A stretch of 64,000 bases of DNA from Pseudorhodobacter ferrugineus DSM 5888. GTDB taxonomy: Bacteria; Pseudomonadota; Alphaproteobacteria; Rhodobacterales; Rhodobacteraceae. Where the stretch lies: contig NZ_ATVN01000014.1 in NCBI RefSeq assembly GCF_000420745.1, forward strand, positions 1-64,000, read 5' to 3'. A program made the translations under genes and the position numbers. Shown piece after piece: positions 38,278-46,446 of this stretch (position 1 is its first letter; each line of letters starts with the position of its first letter). A model generated the notes under the pieces. It saw only the letters and a list, made by a program, of their open reading frames with translations, was not told the DNA's origin and did no database searches.

Positions 38278-39621
38278 TTAAAGTGGCCGAACGGTGGGTC
38301 GCTGCCATGTCGCAGACGCATCCAAAATCAAATCCGTCAGCGCCCAAACCAGCGCATCCACGCGGTCGGGGCTGCCCTTGCCTTGAAACCCCGTGCCCGT
38401 CATCAGGCACATCTGGTCCTCCAGCTTGCCAAGGTTGGGCAGATGCAGCACGCGGCCTTGCTCATAAAGTGCTGCCACAGGCTCGGCCCGCACAGTTTTG
38501 CCCCGCGTGGCCCGCACGGCGCGGTAGGCGACCAGCGGGTCAATCTGGCGGATGATGCTTTCCACCATATCGCCGCCTTGGTTCACCTCGGCCACCACGC
38601 GGTCGGCTTGATGTCGGTTCGCCGCCGCAATCACCGCCCGCGCCCAAGCGTCGGGCGAGGCTGATTTGACACTGGCATCCTCCAGCACATAGGCGCGCCA
38701 TGTCTGCGGCGGCCCGTCCGTCACTGCCCCCACCACCAAAATCCCGCATTCGTCCGATCCCGCATGCCCCGTTACTGGCGGGTCCACGGCCACCACAATC
38801 CGGCTTAACGCAGGCGCGCGCTCAACGCGGCCCGCCTCCAGCCGTGCAAGGCTCCACATCGCGCCCTCGGCTTCCTCCAGCAGCACCCCGTCCATTTCCT
38901 GCCGCCCCGTGGCCGTGCCGGCATAGCGCCGCTCGATTTCTTCAAGGAAAGACGCGGCCAAATTCGCGCGGTTGGCCTGTGTCGGCGCATGGGTGCTTAC
39001 AGTCGACGGGTTTTTCAACACTGCCTTCAACACCTCGACGTTGCGTGGCGTTGTCGTGACCACCTGCTGCGGATGCTCGCCCAAACGCAGCGCAAATTGC
39101 AGCATATCCCAAGTGTTCTGCGCATTCGGCCATTTCGCCAACTCATCGACCCAAGCCGCATCAAACTGCGGGCCACGCAGCTTTTCAGGGTTGCTGGCGG
39201 AATAGACCCGCGCCTCGGCCCCGTTCTCCCAAACCAGCCGCTCGCGCCCCGCCTCCCATTTCGGGCGCCTATCGGGCGGGGAACACGCCAAAATCCCGCT
39301 CTCCCCAAAAACCATCACATCACGGACCTGATCAACGGTCTCACCAACCAGCGCCACACAGCGCGCGCGCCCCGCATCCATCGGCTGCGCGCCTTCCACC
39401 TGCCCGCGCACCCATTCCGCGCCCGCGCGGGTTTTGCCTGCCCCGCGCCCCCCCATAATCACCCAGCTTTTCCACGCGCCTTCGGGCGGCAACTGATGCG
39501 GCAGCGCCCAAAATTCAAACATCCACGGCAGGGCCAAAAGCGCATTATCGCCCAAGCCCGCCAAAAACTCATTCACCTCCTCCGGCCCCACGGAGGCGAG
39601 CCAACCTGCGCCCGATTTCAT
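38278..39621 (-). CDS. GTA large terminase subunit (gp2)
   Basis: A 447-residue large terminase. Walker A is VIMGGRGAGKTRAGAEW, Walker B is DAAWVDELAKW, and the coupling motif lies in QVVTTTPRNVEVL; nuclease-site acidic residues are in VVAVDPPVTG, VVAEVNQGGDM and SPDRVDALVWALTDLI. It packages about 4-5 kb of host DNA into heads in a headful manner. The chosen start (39621) lies within gp1, a 53-bp overlap in another frame, the same as in other GTA clusters. Confidence 0.94.
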   Translation of the reverse strand: MKSGAGWLASVGPEEVNEFLAGLGDNALLALPWMFEFWALPHQLPPEGAWKSWVIMGGRGAGKTRAGAEWVRGQVEGAQPMDAGRARCVALVGETVDQVRDVMVFGESGILACSPPDRRPKWEAGRERLVWENGAEARVYSASNPEKLRGPQFDAAWVDELAKWPNAQNTWDMLQFALRLGEHPQQVVTTTPRNVEVLKAVLKNPSTVSTHAPTQANRANLAASFLEEIERRYAGTATGRQEMDGVLLEEAEGAMWSLARLEAGRVERAPALSRIVVAVDPPVTGHAGSDECGILVVGAVTDGPPQTWRAYVLEDASVKSASPDAWARAVIAAANRHQADRVVAEVNQGGDMVESIIRQIDPLVAYRAVRATRGKTVRAEPVAALYEQGRVLHLPNLGKLEDQMCLMTGTGFQGKGSPDRVDALVWALTDLILDASATWQRPTVRPL

Positions 39622-39910
39622 CGCGTGCGGCGTCAAGATCGAGGATGTCTTCCCCAATAGCGGCCGAAGTCTCTTTGCGGAGTTTTTCAATTTTAGTCCC
39701 TTCTTCCATTGCCAATTGAAACGCGGCCTTCAGGTCCCGCACCGCTTGCAACGCGGTTTTCGCATCACAGGGTGCACCCGATTTGGCCGCCTTCACCGCC
39801 CGCGCCAGCTCGACACCTGCGTCGCGGTACATATCTTCAGTGGCGTTCAGCAAAGCCGCTATCCGCCCGTCTTCCTCTTGGAAAATCTTTGTCATTGGTT
39901 TGGTGCCCAT
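39569..39910 (-). CDS. GTA small terminase subunit (gp1)
   Basis: A protein of about 113 residues at the place of gp1, which acts as the small terminase. It is helical, with IAALLNATEDMYRDAGVELARAVKAAKSG and EEGTKIEKLRKETSAAIGEDILDLDAARDEIGRRLARLRG (each in parts); the latter is characteristic of RcGTA gp1. Starts at 39910 (after GAGAGAGG) and 39895 (giving 108 residues) are both possible. Known GTA small terminases lack strong sequence specificity, consistent with random packaging. First gene of the cluster. Confidence 0.85.
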   Translation of the reverse strand: MGTKPMTKIFQEEDGRIAALLNATEDMYRDAGVELARAVKAAKSGAPCDAKTALQAVRDLKAAFQLAMEEGTKIEKLRKETSAAIGEDILDLDAARDEIGRRLARLRGAGGGE

Positions 39911-39940
39911 GCCTCTCTCGCTGCCCAAACGAGAGACATG

Positions 39941-39974
39941 AAAAAGCAGCGTCAGGGTTTCCCCCGCGCTGCTT
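39941..39974 (-). terminator. Rho-independent terminator just upstream of GTA gp1
   Basis: On the minus strand AAGCAGCG (39974-39967), an inner loop with GGGGGAAACCC, then CGCTGCTT (39951-39944) and a TTTTT tract (to 39941). The stem is a perfect 8 bp. It terminates fabF-mltG read-through, but it ends only 31 nt before the gp1 start and so lies inside any leader transcribed from the promoter candidate above it. Confidence 0.75.
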
Positions 39975-40003
39975 GCCCACGTCTTCTAGCATGCCTTAAG
40001 TCC

Positions 40004-40028
40004 TACCGCAGACCGTGCGGTAAGTCAA
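40004..40028 (-). promoter_or_regulatory. Candidate GTA promoter/operator palindrome
   Basis: On the minus strand TTGACT (40028-40023) resembles a -35 element. Next to it lies TACCGCA-N5-TGCGGTA (40004-40022), a perfect 7-bp dyad in the expected spacer. The possible -10 (TAGGAC at 40005-40000) is poor, as might be expected of an activator-dependent promoter. No activator gene is in the window. Confidence 0.45.
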
Positions 40029-40092
40029 GCTATTTCACTGTAAAATCAATATCTTAACTGAGCGCAGCCTTCACGTTCTGTTAACGAACGGC

Positions 40093-41271
40093 TCAGTTCC
40101 CCTGCACGCCTGTCGCTTCATCCTTGCCTTGCTGCGCCTCAATCGCGCGCCATTTCGCCACATTGGCGTTATGGTCTTCCAGCGTCACAGCAAAAGCATG
40201 GCCGCCCGTACCATCGGCCACAAAGAAAATAAACGGCGTGTCATCAGGGTTCAATGCGGCCTCAATGCTCAACCGGCCGGGGTTGGCAATCGGGGTTGGC
40301 GGCAAACCATTGATAACATAAGTATTATAAGGCGTCTCGCGACGCAGTTCCGATTGCCGCAGTCCCCGCCCCAAAATGCCTTCGCCATTGGTCACGCCGT
40401 AAATCACCGTGGGGTCGGTCTGCAACTTCATCCCCTTGCGCAACCGGTTCACAAACACGCTGGCCACCTGTTTGCGTTCCTCGGCAATACCGGTTTCCTT
40501 TTCCACGATCGACGCCATAATCAGCGCCTCCTCGGGGCTGGCATAGGGCAAACCCTCGGCCCGCTCGGCCCAAAACTCGGCCAAAATCCGCGTTTGCCGC
40601 TCGGCCATCGCCGCCGCCAGCACCGCGCGGTCACCGCCCCGCACCACCTCATAACTGTCGGGCGCAAGGCTGCCTTCGGCTGGCACTTCGGCAATCGTAC
40701 CGTCCAAAAACTCGGCACGTTTCAGCATCTCCACCACTTGCCAGGATGTCACACCTTCGGCCAGCGTCACGCGGTAGCGCAAATCCTTATCCTCCACCGC
40801 GTCTACATAATCTTGCGGCACAGCATCGACAGCAGGGTCAAACTTCACCACTTCGACATAGCGGTCCGTGGCCGCGTCCAGCTCACGCAAAATCACATCA
40901 GCCGAGGCAATCCCGATCCGGAAGTTCACTTCACGCCCGCAGGTTGATTGCCCACCCGCCGTGATAATGTCCAAAACCTGCACCATCGACGCGCCCGCAG
41001 GCACCAGATAGCTGCCGAATTTCAGCCCCGCACCCTGCCCCGAATAATCCGCACCAATCCGGAAAATCCGCGCATCCGAAATCACACCGCTGGTTTCCAA
41101 CGTCCGGCTGACCGACGACAGCGACGCGCCACGCTCCACCTTGACACAGGCCCCATCGACCAATGGCCCCGGTCCCGAATATTCCTCCCGCCCCCAGGCC
41201 AACAACCCCGAGGCGATGACCAAAAGGACGATGAACAAAGTCAGCGCATTAGACGCAATCGCCTTCCACAT
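40093..41271 (-). CDS. mltG: Endolytic murein transglycosylase MltG
   Basis: A 392-residue membrane-anchored (TM about 7-27) YceG-like lytic transglycosylase that cleaves nascent glycan strands. The catalytic motif SIVEKETG contains E257; it is followed by KGMKLQTDPTVIYG and YNTYVINGLPPTPIANPGRLSIEAALNP (in parts). The ATG overlaps the fabF stop by one base, so the two are coupled. Downstream is the GTA terminator and leader, which places peptidoglycan metabolism directly above the gene transfer agent. Confidence 0.93.
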   Translation of the reverse strand: MWKAIASNALTLFIVLLVIASGLLAWGREEYSGPGPLVDGACVKVERGASLSSVSRTLETSGVISDARIFRIGADYSGQGAGLKFGSYLVPAGASMVQVLDIITAGGQSTCGREVNFRIGIASADVILRELDAATDRYVEVVKFDPAVDAVPQDYVDAVEDKDLRYRVTLAEGVTSWQVVEMLKRAEFLDGTIAEVPAEGSLAPDSYEVVRGGDRAVLAAAMAERQTRILAEFWAERAEGLPYASPEEALIMASIVEKETGIAEERKQVASVFVNRLRKGMKLQTDPTVIYGVTNGEGILGRGLRQSELRRETPYNTYVINGLPPTPIANPGRLSIEAALNPDDTPFIFFVADGTGGHAFAVTLEDHNANVAKWRAIEAQQGKDEATGVQGN

Positions 41272-42533
41272 TATGCGCGCACCTTGCCCATGATCAGGCT
41301 GGCATTGGTACCGCCAAACCCGAATGAATTGGACAGGGCCACGTCAATCTTCCGCTTCACCGCCTTGTTCGGTGCAAGGTCCAGCTTTGGCGTCACCGCA
41401 GGGTTATCAAGGTTGATCGTCGGCGGTGCCACTTGGTCACGAATGGCCAGAATACAGAAAATCGCCTCAACCGCGCCAGCCGCGCCCAGCAAATGCCCAA
41501 TCGCGGATTTGGTCGAACTCATCGTCGCCCCCGCCGCCGCATCGCCCATCAACCGCTCCACCGCGCCCAATTCAATCGTGTCGGCCATCGTGGATGTGCC
41601 ATGCGCGTTGATATAGTCGATATCGGCAGGCGTCAGCCCCGCGCGTTTGATCGCCATTTGCATGGACCGATAACCACCATCACCATCTTCGCTTGGTGCG
41701 GTGATGTGATAGGCATCGCCCGACAACCCGTATCCCAACACTTCGGCATAAATCTTGGCACCACGCGCCTTGGCGTGCTCGTATTCTTCCAGCACAACAA
41801 CGCCCGCCCCTTCGCCCATAACAAACCCATCACGGTCGGCGTCATAGGGGCGGCTCGCCTTGGTCGGGTCATCCGCGCGCTTCGTGCTCAACGCCTTACA
41901 CGCGTTAAACCCCGCAATCCCAATCTCGGAAATCGGGCTTTCTGCGCCGCCCGCGACCATCACATCGGCATCATCAAAGGCAATCATCCGCGCCGCATCG
42001 CCAATCGCATGGGCCCCTGTCGAACAGGCCGTCACAACCGCATGGTTGGGGCCCTTGAACCCAAAACGAATCGAAACCTGCCCCGACACCAAGTTGATCA
42101 ATGCACCCGGAATGAAGAACGGCGAAACCCGCTTGGCCCCACGTTCCTTGATCAAAACAGCCGTTTCGGCAATCGACGACAAACCGCCAATCCCCGACCC
42201 GATCATCACGCCCGTGCGGTGCTTGTCCTCTTCCGTCTCGGGCACCCAGCCCGAATCCTGCACGGCCTGCACCGCGGCGGTCATGCCATACAAAATGAAA
42301 TCATCAACCTTGCGGCGGTCTTTGGGTTCCATCCAGTCATCGGGGTTAAACGTGCCATCCGTGCCATCGCCCAGCGGAATTTCACAGGCATATTGCGTGA
42401 TAACCCCCGCAGGATCAAACCGCGTGATCGGCCCCGCACCCGACTGGCCCGCAATCAGCCGCGACCAAGTTTCCTCAACCCCGCAAGCCAGCGGTGTGAC
42501 CATACCCAGACCCGTGACAACCACTCGACGCAT
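41271..42533 (-). CDS. fabF: 3-oxoacyl-ACP synthase II
   Basis: A 420-residue condensing enzyme of fatty acid elongation that joins malonyl-ACP with acyl-ACP. The nucleophile is C170 in VTACSTGAHA; the histidines are in NAHGTSTMADTIELGAVE (NAHGTST) and AIGHLLGAAG. FGFGGTNASLIM closes the fold. It begins with RRVVVTGLGMVTPLA. It follows acpP after 245 bp, which contains a terminator, and is coupled to mltG. Confidence 0.96.
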   Translation of the reverse strand: MRRVVVTGLGMVTPLACGVEETWSRLIAGQSGAGPITRFDPAGVITQYACEIPLGDGTDGTFNPDDWMEPKDRRKVDDFILYGMTAAVQAVQDSGWVPETEEDKHRTGVMIGSGIGGLSSIAETAVLIKERGAKRVSPFFIPGALINLVSGQVSIRFGFKGPNHAVVTACSTGAHAIGDAARMIAFDDADVMVAGGAESPISEIGIAGFNACKALSTKRADDPTKASRPYDADRDGFVMGEGAGVVVLEEYEHAKARGAKIYAEVLGYGLSGDAYHITAPSEDGDGGYRSMQMAIKRAGLTPADIDYINAHGTSTMADTIELGAVERLMGDAAAGATMSSTKSAIGHLLGAAGAVEAIFCILAIRDQVAPPTINLDNPAVTPKLDLAPNKAVKRKIDVALSNSFGFGGTNASLIMGKVRA

Positions 42534-42703
42534 CGACGCCCCCCGTAAGTTTTATTCAGAGATGATAATTCTAACTGCGGGCACAGATACACCGCATACC
42601 CGCGCCGCGCAACATAAGGTCACGGCAAACGCGCCCGTCCTAGCGGTGTTTTGCCCGATTGCCTACCCCGCCACCCACGGCGGCGCGCTGGTTTAGAAAC
42701 GAA

Positions 42704-42729
42704 AACGGCACCCGCAAAGGGGTGCCGTT
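42704..42729 (-). terminator. Terminator after acpP
   Basis: AACGGCACCC (42704-42713) and GGGTGCCGTT (42720-42729) form a 10-bp stem. On the minus strand it is followed by TTCGTTTC. It separates acpP from fabF, so fabF needs its own promoter in 42534-42700 or read-through. Confidence 0.75.
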
Positions 42730-42778
42730 CCGTATTTTGTACCTTTAGGGCAAAGGCCTTGGCCCGTGCCCAGGCTGA

Positions 42779-43012
42779 TCAAACAGCGCCGGTGATGAAC
42801 TTGCAAGCGTCGCCAAAGGTCTGGATCGTTTCTGCAGCGTCGTCCGGAATTTCAATCCCGAACTCTTCTTCAAATGCCATGACCAATTCAACGGTATCAA
42901 GGCTGTCCGCGCCCAGATCGTCAATAAACGAGGCATTTTCAACTACCTTGTCTTCTTCGACGCCCAGATGCTCGACGACGATCTTCTTAACGCGGTCAGC
43001 GATGTCGCTCAT
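42779..43012 (-). CDS. acpP: Acyl carrier protein
   Basis: A 77-residue acidic ACP that carries acyl chains on a phosphopantetheine arm. The attachment serine is S37 in [22 protein letters not shown] (in two parts). GGAGG-like sequences (GAGGAAATG) precede the start. Its own promoter probably lies in the 235-bp gap to the RidA gene. Highly expressed small gene, with a terminator of its own downstream. Confidence 0.97.
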   Translation of the reverse strand: MSDIADRVKKIVVEHLGVEEDKVVENASFIDDLGADSLDTVELVMAFEEEFGIEIPDDAAETIQTFGDACKFITGAV

Positions 43013-43247
43013 GTCATTTCCTCATGCAGTTACGGGAGGAGTCCCGATCTTTTTTCTCGTGCTCAACTGAGCGGCTCACCCCGGAAAAGCACCGGGAAAC
43101 CAAGGCGCTTTTCGCGCATTGGCCTTATCAGCGCCGCCTATAACACAGTCTAAGGCATTGGCAAACGCTTTCGATAGCGATCTACCGCCTTTCCCTTGGC
43201 CAAATCAAGGGCCCCGCGCCGAAAGCTCAAAAAATCCTTGTCCACAG

Positions 43248-43643
43248 CTAGCCCGCCGCCGTCGCCTCAATCTCAAACATCATCCCCGGCAGCGCAAGTC
43301 GGCTGACCCCAAGCAGGGTCATTGACGGGGCCGCGTGCACCGCGCCAAACCGCATCCCCAGCAGGTCAAAATGCCTCAGCGCCTCATCAACATCGGTCGT
43401 AAACACCCCCAGCCGGATAACATCCCCCAGCCCCATATCCGCCCGCGCCAGCACCGCCTCAAGGTTATCCAGCGCAAGCCCAATCTGCCCGCGCATGTCG
43501 CCCAAATGCTGCGGCTGTCCCACGCCATCGACCGCCGTTTGGCCCGCGCAAATCACCTGCCGCGTTACGCCAGAAATGATTTCCGCCTGATTATATCCCA
43601 GCTTCAATGACCAATCCCAAGGGTTTACGGGGGTGCGCTGCAT
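43248..43643 (-). CDS. RidA/YjgF-family protein
   Basis: A 131-residue Rid-family protein, likely to form trimers that hydrolyse reactive enamines or related imines. Recognisable pieces are PWDWSLKLGYNQAEIISG, VICAGQTAVDG, QIGLALDNLEAVLARADMG, RLGVFTTDVDEALRHFDLLG, and the final MTLLGVSRLALPGMMFEIEATA (each 20 or fewer read separately). The arginine usual for the active site in RidA lies at VSRLALP. The ATG at 43643 follows AAGGAG; a TTG six bases earlier is less likely. It is divergent from a WYL regulator and shares its operator. Confidence 0.88.
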   Translation of the reverse strand: MQRTPVNPWDWSLKLGYNQAEIISGVTRQVICAGQTAVDGVGQPQHLGDMRGQIGLALDNLEAVLARADMGLGDVIRLGVFTTDVDEALRHFDLLGMRFGAVHAAPSMTLLGVSRLALPGMMFEIEATAAG

Positions 43644-43688
43644 GATCAAACTCTCCTTGTTGTTATACTCAAGGCCTGCTTAAACGGC

Positions 43689-43713
43689 TTTGGTGACAAA
43701 ATTTGTCACCAAA
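43689..43713. promoter_or_regulatory. 25-bp palindromic operator between ridA-like and WYL genes
   Basis: TTTGGTGACAAA, one A, then TTTGTCACCAAA: a perfect 12-bp dyad. It is 18 bp before the WYL start and 46 bp before the RidA start, so it can control both divergent genes. A site this perfect in the only intergenic gap of a regulator and its neighbour is probably the regulator's own site. Confidence 0.8.
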
Positions 43714-43730
43714 AACCGCTAGGCAAAACC

Positions 43731-44462
43731 ATGAACAGCCGCCTTCGCCATGACACCATCCTGCGCCACTTGCGCCGCTCTGGCACCGCCACGGTCCATG
43801 ACCTCGCGGCGGCGGTCGGCGTGTCACGCCGCACCATCTTGCGCGATATCTGCGCCCTGCGGGGTGACGGCTTCACCATCCATTCCGAAAGCGGCCGTGG
43901 CGGCGGCCTCCAGCTTGACCCGCAATCGGTTCAAACCACAGCGCGGCTCTCGGTGGCCGAGGTCTTCGCCCTCCTCATCAGCGTTGCCGCCATGCGCAGC
44001 GCCCAAAACCTGCCGTTTTCCAACCTCGCCGATGCAGGCCTCGCCAAAATCGAAAAATCCCTTCCACCGGATAAAATCCGCGACCTGCGCCGCATGCTCG
44101 ACAGCTTGCACATCGGCCAGCTTTCTGCGCACCAAGACCTGTCTGATCTAGGCCCCATCGACCCCGCCCTGCTGCCTGCATTCGAAACCGCCTTCTTGGG
44201 CCAAATCCCCCTGCGCTTTCATTACCGCGCAGCCTCGGGCGCGCAAACGCAGCGCCAGGTCGACCCCCAAGCGCTCCTGATCCTGCAACCCTTGTGGTAT
44301 CTGGTGGCATGGGACCCGCTGCGCACCGATTTCCGCCATTTCCGCATGGACCGGATCAGCGACCCCACCCCCGTCCAAACCACCCCGTTTCGCAAACGCC
44401 ACGTCCCGTTTGCAGCCGACATTTGCCCCTACCGCGACCTTGCCCCAAAACCAGCGGTCTAA
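43731..44462 (+). CDS. HTH-WYL transcriptional regulator
   Basis: A 243-residue YafY/DeoR-like regulator. The winged helix is at 1-60 (RHDTILRHLRRSGTATVHDLAAAVGVSRRTILRDI, in parts), the WYL-type effector domain from about 140 to the end (PLRFHYRAASGAQTQRQVDPQAL; LWYLVAWDPLRTDFRHFRMDRI). WYL domains often sense nucleotides, nucleic acid or small metabolites. It is divergent from the RidA-like gene and sits inside the fatty-acid gene block. The C-terminal extension beyond WYL is short, so there is no WCX domain. Confidence 0.88.
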   Translation: MNSRLRHDTILRHLRRSGTATVHDLAAAVGVSRRTILRDICALRGDGFTIHSESGRGGGLQLDPQSVQTTARLSVAEVFALLISVAAMRSAQNLPFSNLADAGLAKIEKSLPPDKIRDLRRMLDSLHIGQLSAHQDLSDLGPIDPALLPAFETAFLGQIPLRFHYRAASGAQTQRQVDPQALLILQPLWYLVAWDPLRTDFRHFRMDRISDPTPVQTTPFRKRHVPFAADICPYRDLAPKPAV

Positions 44463-44528
44463 AAATGACAAAGGCTGCAGCGGATACCCCCGCCACAGCC
44501 CCAGTCTAGCAGATGCTTAAATGCACCC

Positions 44529-45266
44529 TTAAATCATCGCCATGCCACCATTCACATGCAGCGTGGCCCCTGTCACATAGCCCGCCTCAACGCTTGCCAA
44601 ATACAAACAGGCCGCCGCAATCTCGTCGGCACTCCCCATCCGCCCCGCTGGGATCTGGGTCAAAATCTTGCCCTTCTGGTCATCCGTCAACGCCTCGGTC
44701 ATTGCAGTGGCAATAAACCCCGGCGCCACACAATTCACCGTAATCCCGCGACTTGCCACCTCATAGGCCAGTGACTTCGACATCCCCACCATGCCCGCCT
44801 TGCTGGCCGCATAATTCGCCTGCCCCGGATTGCCAGTGGCCCCTACGATCGACGAAATATTAATAATCCGCCCCCAACGCGCCTTCATCATCCCGCGCAA
44901 AACCCCGCGGCACAACCGGAACGTCGAGGTCAGGTTCACCTCCAACACAGACGCCCATTCATCATCCGACATCCGCATGAACAAATTGTCGCGCGTGATG
45001 CCCGCGTTATTGACCAACACATCGACCGACCCCATCGCCGCCACCGCCGCCTTGGGCAACGCCTCTACCGATGCCGCATCCGACAAGTTGCAAGTCACCA
45101 CATGGGCACGGGCACCCAATTCCGCCGCCAGTGCCGCAAGCGGTGCCTCGCGCGTCCCCGACAGCGCAACCGTCGCCCCCGCACCATGCAACGCCCGCGC
45201 AATATCACCACCAATGCCACCCGATGCACCCGTCACAAGCACATTCTTACCTGTCAAATCAAACAT
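44529..45266 (-). CDS. fabG: 3-oxoacyl-ACP reductase
   Basis: A 245-residue SDR-fold reductase of fatty acid elongation. VTGASGGIGGDIA is the NADPH motif, NNAGITRDNLFMRM the conserved FabG region, SSIVGATGNPGQANYAASKAG the active site (Ser, Tyr, Lys), and the last residues are GATLHVNGGMAMI. The order fabD-fabG-(ridA/WYL)-acpP-fabF on the minus strand is the standard fab order with an insertion. Confidence 0.96.
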   Translation of the reverse strand: MFDLTGKNVLVTGASGGIGGDIARALHGAGATVALSGTREAPLAALAAELGARAHVVTCNLSDAASVEALPKAAVAAMGSVDVLVNNAGITRDNLFMRMSDDEWASVLEVNLTSTFRLCRGVLRGMMKARWGRIINISSIVGATGNPGQANYAASKAGMVGMSKSLAYEVASRGITVNCVAPGFIATAMTEALTDDQKGKILTQIPAGRMGSADEIAAACLYLASVEAGYVTGATLHVNGGMAMI

Positions 45267-45296
45267 CTACCGCCCTCACTTCTCGTCATTTCCAGA

Positions 45297-45353
45297 TTTC
45301 ATCTTGGCAAAAATACCTCGCAGGGGGGTCCGGGGGGCAGCGATGCCCCCCGG
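45297..45353 (-). repeat. TTTTTGCCAAGATGAA-type repeat plus GC hairpin between fabG and fabD
   Basis: On the minus strand GAGGTATTTTTGCCAAGATG and AAA lie at 45319-45297. Just 5' of this is a perfect 10-bp hairpin, CCGGGGGGCA-GCGA-TGCCCCCCGG at 45330-45353. Same composite as after tyrS. It fills most of the 106-bp spacer between fabD and fabG, so it is transcribed in the fab operon. Confidence 0.65.
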
Positions 45354-45372
45354 CTGCCTGCCCCGCAAACCG

Positions 45373-46302
45373 TCAGCCCTTCAAACCAGCAATATCCTCC
45401 GGCCCGCCCGCATTGCGCTGCTCGGTCTCTTTCTCGATCCGCTTGATCATCCCAGAAAGGGCCTTGCCCGTCCCAATCTCCCAAAACGCGCTCACACCCG
45501 CCGTGGCCATCCATTGCACCGACGCGCGCCATTTCACCTCGCCCGTCACCTGCTCTACCAATAGCGCGCGCAAGGTATCGGGGTCGCTCACCGCCTCGGC
45601 CCGCACGTTGACCACCACAGGCACGACAGGCGCGCGCAGCACAACCCCCGCCAGCGCATCGCGCATCACCGCCGCCGCAGGCTCCATCAACGCACAATGA
45701 AACGGCGCGCTAACTGGCAGCATCAGCGCCCGCTTGGCGCCGCGTGCCTTGGCAATCTCACAGGCCCGCTCAACGGCCGCCTTATGCCCCGAAATCACCA
45801 CCTGCGCGGGGTCGTTGTCATTGGCAACCTGACAGACCTCATCCCCTGCCGCCTCGGCAGCCACCTCAACCACAGCCGCATAATCCAGCCCCAACACAGC
45901 CGCCATCGCGCCCATGCCCACAGGCACCGCCGCCTGCATCGCAGCCCCCCGAATGCGCAGCAACCGCGCCGTATCACTTAGGCCAATCGACCCCGCCGCA
46001 CACAGCGCCGAATACTCGCCCAAACTATGGCCGGCCACAAACGACACATGCGACATCCCAAGGCCCTCGGCCTCCAGCGCCGCAAGGGCGGCCATCGATG
46101 TCGCCATAATCGCAGGCTGCGCGTTTTGCGTCAGGGTCAAATCCTCGATCGCCCCGTCCCAAATCAGCGCCGACAGCTTTTCGCCCAAGGCGTCATCCAC
46201 GGCGTCGAAAACCGCGCGCGCCGCCGGATAGGCCTCGGCCAGCGCGCGGCCCATTCCAATGGCCTGCGACCCCTGCCCCGGGAAAACGAATGCTCTGCTC
46301 AT
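45373..46302 (-). CDS. fabD: Malonyl-CoA:ACP transacylase
   Basis: A 309-residue transacylase loading malonyl onto ACP. It starts RAFVFPGQGSQAIGMGRALAE, has the nucleophile S92 in AGHSLGEYSALCAAG, QAAVPVGMGAMAA with the Arg/Gln environment, and the His-containing SAPFHCALMEPA motif. The end is a helical KALSGMIKRIEKE segment. Its ATG follows GGAGG-like GCGGAGGAACT. Confidence 0.95.
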   Translation of the reverse strand: MSRAFVFPGQGSQAIGMGRALAEAYPAARAVFDAVDDALGEKLSALIWDGAIEDLTLTQNAQPAIMATSMAALAALEAEGLGMSHVSFVAGHSLGEYSALCAAGSIGLSDTARLLRIRGAAMQAAVPVGMGAMAAVLGLDYAAVVEVAAEAAGDEVCQVANDNDPAQVVISGHKAAVERACEIAKARGAKRALMLPVSAPFHCALMEPAAAVMRDALAGVVLRAPVVPVVVNVRAEAVSDPDTLRALLVEQVTGEVKWRASVQWMATAGVSAFWEIGTGKALSGMIKRIEKETEQRNAGGPEDIAGLKG

Positions 46303-46446
46303 AGTTCCTCCGCAAAAACTGTTTTAACCGGAATACCCCAGCGCCACCCGCTTCGCAATCTTTCGCACAGGCCTTGTGCGTTTCAAGCGCTTACTCCATG
46401 CCGCTCAACCAGCTACGATCTCCAAAACCCGAACCGGAGTGCGCCC

